NCBI GenBank assembly: GCA_963977135.1
Contig: CAXBNN010000006.1
Coordinates: forward strand, 62,001-126,000
From: UBA2040 sp963977135
GTDB taxonomy: Bacteria > Bacteroidota > Bacteroidia > Flavobacteriales_D > Crocinitomicaceae
Reading direction: 5' to 3'
DNA length: 64,000 bases
Numbering within the stretch: the stretch's first letter is position 1; each line of letters opens with the position of its first letter. Below the pieces are notes generated by a model. The model did no database searches. It was not told the DNA's origin and worked only from the letters and a program-made list of their open reading frames with translations. This document shows positions 58,998-64,000 of this stretch, one piece after another. A program made the translations under genes and the position numbers.

Positions 58998-60073
58998 TTC
59001 GCTTCTTTTACGATTTCGTCAGTTGCTTTCAATCCAGATAAGATTTCTACCATTTTGTAATCCATCAAACCAGTTGTTACTTTAACTTCTTTCCCTCCTT
59101 TTAGAAGAACTTTGTTGTCGTCTTGCAAGTATTCTCGTGGAATTAGCAGAGCATCTTTTTTCGTTTGAATAACGATACTTGCCTCAAAAGAAACGTTTGG
59201 AAACAGCCTTTCTGGCCGCTTCGTAAATTCCGCTTCAACTTCAAACGTTCTCGTCATGGTGTTCATCAGCGGATAGATTTTAGTAATATTCGCCTCGTAC
59301 ACTTTGCTTTTGTCACTGTTTAGCGTAACCATGGTCTTTTGTCCCAAAATGAGTTTATCGATATCGTATTCATCGACTTGCATCTTGAGAACGTATTTGT
59401 CCTTTTCTCCTAGAACGGCAATTGGTGTTTGCGGTGATACCAACTCTCCAACTTCTACATTCAAGGAGTAAACTTCGCCGTCGACCATACTTTTTAAGGT
59501 GAAATCACTGGCAGAGCTTGTCATGATGCGCAGGTTATTCTTCGCTTGTTGAGAGTTTAGATCCAACTGTCGCTTTAAATCAGAGTAGTTTGTTTTCGCG
59601 GCTGAATAGTTCAATTTCGAGTTTTCGTAGGCGAATGTTGCGCTTTCTAGCTCTATTTTGCTATTCAAATTTTTAGCCGCCAATTGTTTTTGTCTGTCCC
59701 ATTGCAAAGAATCATTTTTCATCTTGAACCGCGCCAAATCTATCGCCTGAATCGCTTCGCGCAATTTTCCTTGGTTGGCATTGATGTCAGAAAAATTAGC
59801 CATCAATTGTGCATTGTCTTTGTTCAATTGCTGTGCAATATTGGAAATCGAAAGCACTGGGCTGCCATTCATCACCGCATCACCTTCCGAAGCATATATT
59901 TTATTGACGATACCGCTCGCTGTCGCAAAAGCCGTATATTGATTTTTACTTTCCACATTCCCAGAAGCGTAAACAGATTCAGTAATATTCTGTTTCACAG
60001 GAAGAATACCTTTTTCTTTTTCTCCACAAGAAAATAGCAACAAGGCACTTACGATAATAGCAAATGATTTCAT
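58994..60073 (-). CDS. Membrane-fusion adaptor lipoprotein (MacA/HlyD-like)
   Basis: A 359-residue adaptor lipoprotein (signal KSFAIIVSALLLFSC). Barrel-sandwich halves (NQYTAFATASGIVNKIYASEGDAVMNGSPVL and SMVDGEVYSLNVEVGELVSPQTPI) enclose a long helical hairpin (about 90-185), followed by a beta-barrel domain. It links an inner-membrane ABC permease to an outer-membrane channel. The operon is adaptor, permease, ATPase, then cbpA-cbpM. Its stop overlaps the permease start by 4 nt. Confidence 0.92.
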   Translation of the reverse strand: MKSFAIIVSALLLFSCGEKEKGILPVKQNITESVYASGNVESKNQYTAFATASGIVNKIYASEGDAVMNGSPVLSISNIAQQLNKDNAQLMANFSDINANQGKLREAIQAIDLARFKMKNDSLQWDRQKQLAAKNLNSKIELESATFAYENSKLNYSAAKTNYSDLKRQLDLNSQQAKNNLRIMTSSASDFTLKSMVDGEVYSLNVEVGELVSPQTPIAVLGEKDKYVLKMQVDEYDIDKLILGQKTMVTLNSDKSKVYEANITKIYPLMNTMTRTFEVEAEFTKRPERLFPNVSFEASIVIQTKKDALLIPREYLQDDNKVLLKGGKEVKVTTGLMDYKMVEILSGLKATDEIVKEAK

Positions 60074-60164
60074 ACTATAAAATTAACTATTAGCTACAGG
60101 AAAATTTATGACAAAAATCACTTTCCCAAACTATTATCTTTTTTTAGGAAATGATAGAGATTGC

Positions 60165-60281
60165 CTTCGACTCCCTTTCTTGCCGACAAGCAGGCGCTCA
60201 GTCATCTTTCAAGCCTCAATCATCACACATATACTTTCCGCACACTGAGCGCCTGCCTGTCGGCAAGACAGGGAGTCGAAG
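60165..60281. repeat. Long compound inverted repeat
   Basis: The 38-nt arms 60165-60202 (CTTCGACTCCCT ... GCGCTCAGT) and 60244-60281 (ACTGAGCGCCTGCCTGTCGG ... GAGTCGAAG) are almost perfectly complementary, with a 41-nt loop. Each arm joins a CCTGTCGGCA-type palindrome half to a TTCGACTCCCT module. A partial copy lies near 45106-45140. Besides this repeat, the 60074-60407 gap has only a promoter box. Confidence 0.93.
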
Positions 60282-60395
60282 TGTGCGTGTAAGACGGAAC
60301 GCTGATTTGACAGGTTGAGCTGATTAACACGAATATTCTTTGTGCACTCTGCGAAACTCTCAGCGCACTCTGCGGTTAATCCCATTCCTTTCGCT

Positions 60396-60402
60396 TACCT
60401 TG
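60396..60402 (+). promoter_or_regulatory. -7-like box (TACCTTG), probably leaderless
   Basis: TAnnTTG ends 5 nt before the ATG at 60408, so the transcript likely starts near the start codon. Confidence 0.5.
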
Positions 60403-60407
60403 CACCC

Positions 60408-61595
60408 ATGAAAAAATCCGTAGCAATAATTGGAGGTGGTCCAGCAGGAATGATGTTAGCAGCATGTTTAGATTCATCTCTTTACGACGTTACGATTTAC
60501 GAGAAAAACAAAAGCTTTGGTCGTAAGTTTTTGGTTGCAGGAAAAGGCGGTTTTAATGTCACCCACGGTGAAAATATAGGTGATTTCCTTCAACGCTATA
60601 CACCAAACAATTTCTTAGAAACAGCCTTGCGAAATTTCAATAACGAAGATTTGCGAACTTGGCTGAAATCTATAGGAATTCCAACTTTTATAGGCAGTAG
60701 TCACCGAATTTATCCTGAAAAAGGAATTAAACCCATTGAAGTTTTGAATCAAATCTTAGACGTTTTGACTACAAAAGGCATTCATTTTCAGCTTGACCAA
60801 GAATGGAAAGGGTGGGATCAGAACAACCAATTGATTTTTCAATCTGGAGATAAGGTGAATTCAGACATCGTCGCGTTTGCTTTGGGCGGCGGAAGTTGGA
60901 AAGTAACAGGATCAGATGGATCGTGGTTGACAACATTCCAAGAAAAAGGAATAGAAACGAAAGATTTTGTGCCTGCCAATTGCGCTTACCAAATCGATTG
61001 GTCGAAAGAATTTCTGAAGAAAAATGCTGGTCAACCCTTAAAAAACATAGCTTTAACTTGTGCTGATAAGACCCAAAAAGGCGAATTAGTCATCACTGAT
61101 TTTGGTTTGGAAGGAAATGCTATTTATGCTTTGAGTCCTCAGATTCAGAACGAATTGGATACAAATGGCAAAGCGCAAATCTACCTCGATTTAAAACCAC
61201 CTTTGACAGTGGATAGAATCAAAGAGAAGTTGGAGAAATCGAAAATGAACACCACCGATTCCCTGGACAAAGAACTAAAACTCTCGCGCCCACAAATTGA
61301 TTTGATTAAGACAAATGTTACCAAAGAAGAGTTTATCAATCCTTCACTTTTAGCAGCAGCAATCAAAGCTTTGCCATTAATAGTTTTAGCTGCCGCAGAA
61401 TTAGACGAAGCCATTTCTACAACAGGTGGAATTGCCTTGGATCAAATTGACGAAAACAATCAATTAAATAAACTTTCGAATCACTATTGTCTTGGCGAAA
61501 TGTTGGATTGGAATGCCCCAACCGGCGGTTATCTGCTGCAAGCTTGTTTCAGCATGGGTGCTCATTTAGCGAAGCATTTGAATGGTAAAAAATAA
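60408..61595 (+). CDS. TIGR03862-like flavoprotein (HI0933/BaiN family)
   Basis: ATG 60408 starts KKSVAIIGGGPAGMMLAACL, the FAD dinucleotide site, so the upstream open frame to 60342 is not used. The 395-residue protein has KSFGRKFLVAGKGGFNVTHGE (family motif, lysine-rich FAD loop) and the ending TTGGIALDQIDENNQ, then NAPTGGYLLQACFSMGAHLAKHL. It matches the TIGR03862 branch of HI0933-like flavoproteins. The substrate is unknown. Confidence 0.9.
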   Translation: MKKSVAIIGGGPAGMMLAACLDSSLYDVTIYEKNKSFGRKFLVAGKGGFNVTHGENIGDFLQRYTPNNFLETALRNFNNEDLRTWLKSIGIPTFIGSSHRIYPEKGIKPIEVLNQILDVLTTKGIHFQLDQEWKGWDQNNQLIFQSGDKVNSDIVAFALGGGSWKVTGSDGSWLTTFQEKGIETKDFVPANCAYQIDWSKEFLKKNAGQPLKNIALTCADKTQKGELVITDFGLEGNAIYALSPQIQNELDTNGKAQIYLDLKPPLTVDRIKEKLEKSKMNTTDSLDKELKLSRPQIDLIKTNVTKEEFINPSLLAAAIKALPLIVLAAAELDEAISTTGGIALDQIDENNQLNKLSNHYCLGEMLDWNAPTGGYLLQACFSMGAHLAKHLNGKK

Positions 61596-61743
61596 AGCCA
61601 GTTTTTTGACTCAGGACTTGAGTATTCATGACTTATGGACTTAAGGGCTTAAAATTCATAACCAATAAAAAATACTGTGTTCTTCGTGCCTCCTTTGCGC
61701 TCTTCGTGGTTTAAAAAATATTATCTTAGAAAAAACTAAAATC

Positions 61744-62226
61744 ATGAAATATTCTATCATCATCCTTATTTGGATAGCATTAACTGTCAGCTGTTCAGCT
61801 ATAAAAAACAGCCAAGAAGCAGAAGTCAAAGAAAAAACAGAAAAATTCGGAACTATGGATTTGGGCGCATTTTCTATGAGTTTAAATGTGAAAGACTTAG
61901 CGGTTTCAAAAGCATTTTACGAGAATTTAGGTTTTCAAAAATTCGGTGGTGATGAAAAAATGAATTACCTCATCATGAAAAACGGAACAACGCTAATTGG
62001 TATATTTCAAGGAATGTTTGAAGGAAATATCCTGACTTTCAATCCGGGTTGGGATCATGAAGCCAAAAACATCGACAACTTCATGGACATTCGTAAAATT
62101 CAAGAAGTTCTGAAATCGAAATGGATAAAACTAGATTCCGAGGCAGATGCAAACACCAAAGGTCCGGCGAGTATAATTTTGAAAGACCCTGATGGGAATG
62201 TGATTTTATTGGATCAGCATAGATAA
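61744..62226 (+). CDS. Glyoxalase/VOC-fold lipoprotein
   Basis: A 160-residue protein with a lipoprotein signal (KYSIIILIWIALTVSC). The mature part is a VOC-fold domain (MSLNVKDLAVSKAFYENLGFQKFGGDEKMNYLIMKNGTTLIGIF ... IILKDPDGNVILLDQHR). VOC proteins are usually cytoplasmic metalloenzymes; export is unusual. Metal residues His/Glu are not obvious, so the activity is unclear. Confidence 0.85.
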   Translation: MKYSIIILIWIALTVSCSAIKNSQEAEVKEKTEKFGTMDLGAFSMSLNVKDLAVSKAFYENLGFQKFGGDEKMNYLIMKNGTTLIGIFQGMFEGNILTFNPGWDHEAKNIDNFMDIRKIQEVLKSKWIKLDSEADANTKGPASIILKDPDGNVILLDQHR

Positions 62227-62313
62227 TGGATTAGCGGATGGCGGATTGCGGATTGTTAAAATGAATTAATTCCTTCCCCTTTGGAGGGGGATTAAGAGGG
62301 AGGATTTTTAATT

Positions 62314-63030
62314 TCAATACTCAATCGAACTCCGAATCAAAACAACTTCCACTCGCCTATTCTTTTCAAAATCCACCTCAGTAAATTCTCGAACGAGCGG
62401 CTGAGAGTTGCTATGACCAAAAGTTGTAATTATCGATTCCTCTACCCCATTTTCGACTAAAATATTCTTTATGGCAAGAGCTCGTTTTTCTGATAAAATC
62501 TGATCTGGTCGGCAGCAAACATGGCCGTGAATTTCAATTTTGGTATACGTGTCGGCTTTTATTTTGGCAACCAACTCATCAACAACACCATAAGATTTCG
62601 GTAAAACAATATCCTGATTACCAACAAATTTTATATCCAAATTGGATACTTCTCGAATCATTTTTCCTTCCATAGGCGAAAGGAATTTCACATCTACCCG
62701 CCTATTCATTTCATCACTTCCAAAATCTGAGGACTCACCGTCGATAGAAATAGTAGCCCTCTTAAAAGTCGTTTTAGCCAAATCGGTTACTGATTCAGCT
62801 CGTCGCTCGGCTAACTTTTGATTGTATTCTATGCTTCCAACTGTATCTGTGTATGCAAAGATTTGTATATCCTTTATTCCTTTCAAAGACTTTATTTTCT
62901 CAATATCGATGGAGTTTCCATTTGGCTTATCCGAATTGAAATCAAAATAAAAAGTTAGTGAATCAGGCTGAAATTGAGCGTTTACCAATAATAATCTGAA
63001 GAACAAAATGAGGAGTAATAGGTATTTCAT
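62314..63030 (-). CDS. Protein with two OmpA-like domains
   Basis: A 238-residue exported protein with a short signal (KYLLLLILFFRLLLVNAQF). It contains two tandem OmpA-like peptidoglycan-binding domains: residues about 24-112 (FYFDFNSDKPNGN, QIFAYTDTVGSIEYNQKLAERRAESV, SDEMNRRVDVKF) and about 135-235 (EIHGHVCCRPDQILSEKRALAIKNIL, FEKNRRVEVVLI). It would anchor to the cell wall; no membrane barrel is present. Confidence 0.9.
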   Translation of the reverse strand: MKYLLLLILFFRLLLVNAQFQPDSLTFYFDFNSDKPNGNSIDIEKIKSLKGIKDIQIFAYTDTVGSIEYNQKLAERRAESVTDLAKTTFKRATISIDGESSDFGSDEMNRRVDVKFLSPMEGKMIREVSNLDIKFVGNQDIVLPKSYGVVDELVAKIKADTYTKIEIHGHVCCRPDQILSEKRALAIKNILVENGVEESIITTFGHSNSQPLVREFTEVDFEKNRRVEVVLIRSSIEY

Positions 63031-63092
63031 TTCACAAGTGGATTTAATGTAAGAAACGGAACTTGGGTGAAAAGTTACATTTTAACTTTTCC

Positions 63093-64000
63093 CTACTTCC
63101 CCTTAAAAGAAACCAACTCAAACAACAACCAAGCATCTGGATCTATTTCTACAGATTGCACATTTGCGCCTTGAACTTCAAACTTTAGTTTCTTTCCAGT
63201 CATGCGAACCGTTGTAGTATCATTGCTTCCGTCTTGATAATTTACTTTCACATCCAAAGGAAAGTTAAACAAGTATTGCTTCTGTGTTTGCTTGATTTTC
63301 ATCGTCATTTTTGAAGAGTGATTCGACTTCCATTTAATCGCCAATTCAGGTTGTCCAACTTCGCGCAACCATTGCTTGAAGAAATAGTCCAAATCTTTGC
63401 CAGTTCTGTTTTCCAAGAGTATTTGAAAATCGATTGAAGAAGCATTGCTGAATTGGTAAGAATCGTAATAATACTGGATGTTTGACCAAAAAGAAGAATC
63501 ACCTAGTTCTCGGCGTAACATATGCAGAACCATTGCCCCTTTTTCGTAGGAATTAGCGTTCAATAATTCTAAGTAATTCTCTATCCGTTGATTGATAATG
63601 GGAACAGGGTTGCTTTTATAATAGCGTATAACTTTAGCTCGTTCGCCCACTACTCGCTCTTTCAACTTTTCTTTTCCGTATTTGTGTTCGAAATAGAGAT
63701 TCGTGAAGTAGGTTGCGAAACCTTCGCTGAGCCAGATGTCGTGCCAAGTGGCTTCCGTTGCAGAATTTCCGAACCACTGGTGTGCAACCTCATGAGCAAC
63801 TAGTGCTTCGCAACTTCCAGTTCCGGTAACACTTTCTTCGGCGTAAAAAATATTGCTTGCGTTTTCCATTCCGCCAAAGCGAGTTTTCGACTGAACGTTG
63901 GCCAATTTTTCAAAAGGATAATTACCGACATTTTCAATAAAGTACTTTGTTATAGGCATCGCAAAAGCATAGTCGCTAAATCCAGCGTCTTCGTCTTGTG
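63093..64000 (-). CDS. M1-family aminopeptidase, 5' part cut by window edge
   Basis: The frame stays open to the right edge; Met at 63959 is internal. The visible part has RFGGMENASNIFY (GxMEN exopeptidase motif) and VAHEVAHQWFGNSATEATWHDIWLSEGFATYF, with HExxH and the second Glu in NEGF-like position. It is a zinc metallopeptidase of the M1 (aminopeptidase N / LTA4 hydrolase) family. The C-terminal part is shorter than in full-length aminopeptidase N. The signal and N-terminus lie outside. Confidence 0.93.
   Translation of the reverse strand, partial: QDEDAGFSDYAFAMPITKYFIENVGNYPFEKLANVQSKTRFGGMENASNIFYAEESVTGTGSCEALVAHEVAHQWFGNSATEATWHDIWLSEGFATYFTNLYFEHKYGKEKLKERVVGERAKVIRYYKSNPVPIINQRIENYLELLNANSYEKGAMVLHMLRRELGDSSFWSNIQYYYDSYQFSNASSIDFQILLENRTGKDLDYFFKQWLREVGQPELAIKWKSNHSSKMTMKIKQTQKQYLFNFPLDVKVNYQDGSNDTTTVRMTGKKLKFEVQGANVQSVEIDPDAWLLFELVSFKGK

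Noticed and set aside
61596..61743. Repeated-looking words (CTTCGTG, CTCTTCGTGG) as a short tandem array
   Set aside because: The words resemble dispersed intergenic sequence seen in many Bacteroidota, but no regular period is present here.
1..64000. CRISPR arrays, tRNA or rRNA genes, IS transposases, phage structural genes
   Set aside because: None was seen: no regular 25-40-bp direct repeats with spacers, no cloverleaf in the larger gaps, and no transposase or capsid motif in any coding frame.

Overview
The window is AT-rich and comes from a member of the Bacteroidota, most likely Flavobacteriia. Supporting signs are the many [LVIMF]-[AST]-[GAS]-Cys lipoprotein signals, type IX secretion C-terminal sorting domains, PorT-like barrels, DUF6090 paralogues and Bacteroidota-type promoters (TAnnTTTG -7 boxes, some almost touching the ATG). 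No rRNA, tRNA, CRISPR, IS element or complete prophage was seen. Both edges cut genes: a coiled-coil lipoprotein on the left and an M1 aminopeptidase on the right.

Region 1 (1-6.2 kb) is a general-stress cluster: coiled-coil lipoprotein, Lmo0937-type membrane peptide, PorT-like barrel, cupin, DUF6629 protein, a rubrerythrin lipoprotein, then an operon with an HPF-like ribosome factor, Dps, SHOCT and small acidic proteins, then YdeI. Region 2 (6.2-15.3 kb) holds envelope lipoproteins, a HELGH metalloprotease, a DUF6090 protein with in-frame palindromic repeats, a duplicated lipoprotein/promoter unit around an RCC1-repeat T9SS cargo protein, and an ECF sigma/putative anti-sigma operon. Region 3 (15.3-31 kb) carries a TPR adenylate cyclase, a membrane-protein group with a TolB/TPR/AraC regulator, an SDR enzyme, a P-type ATPase, a pseudogene, a light-driven proton pump (DTE rhodopsin) set between two copies of a neighbouring gene's 3' end, and a second TPR cyclase. 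Region 4 (31-36.6 kb) has more DUF6090, TlpA, DUF6370, TM2 and DUF2752 genes.

Region 5 (36.6-41.0 kb) looks like a defence island: PLD-like/HTH protein, large HEPN-like protein, and a two-gene CBASS-type pair (S-4TM pore effector directly abutting a SMODS CD-NTase). The HEPN gene is only 31 nt upstream of that pair and is bracketed by an 8-bp inverted repeat that fits integron core-site consensus. Region 6 (41.7-53.7 kb) is a second stress/low-oxygen metabolism cluster (Met-rich lipoprotein, SHOCT, DUF302, APC permease, DUF4242-AraC regulator, cupin, truncated haemoglobin, hydroxyacyl-CoA dehydrogenase, DUF427, PoxB-like enzyme, FMN glutamate-synthase-like enzyme). It is punctuated by one intact and three decayed copies of a small unknown gene, two of them followed by the same hairpin spacer and arrays of heptanucleotide repeats. 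Region 7 (53.7-64 kb) has a T9SS beta-propeller, CbpM/CbpA chaperones, a MacAB-like exporter operon, a flavoprotein, a VOC lipoprotein, a double OmpA protein and the aminopeptidase.

The most useful new-looking signal is a 21-bp-spaced direct repeat (ATGTAAgTCT...AATTnTGTAA) found before four separate transcription units: the rubrerythrin, the HPF/Dps operon, the Met-rich/DUF302/APC operon and the hydroxyacyl-CoA dehydrogenase. Its geometry resembles that of LytTR-type regulators and it ties the two stress clusters, almost 40 kb apart, into one probable regulon.
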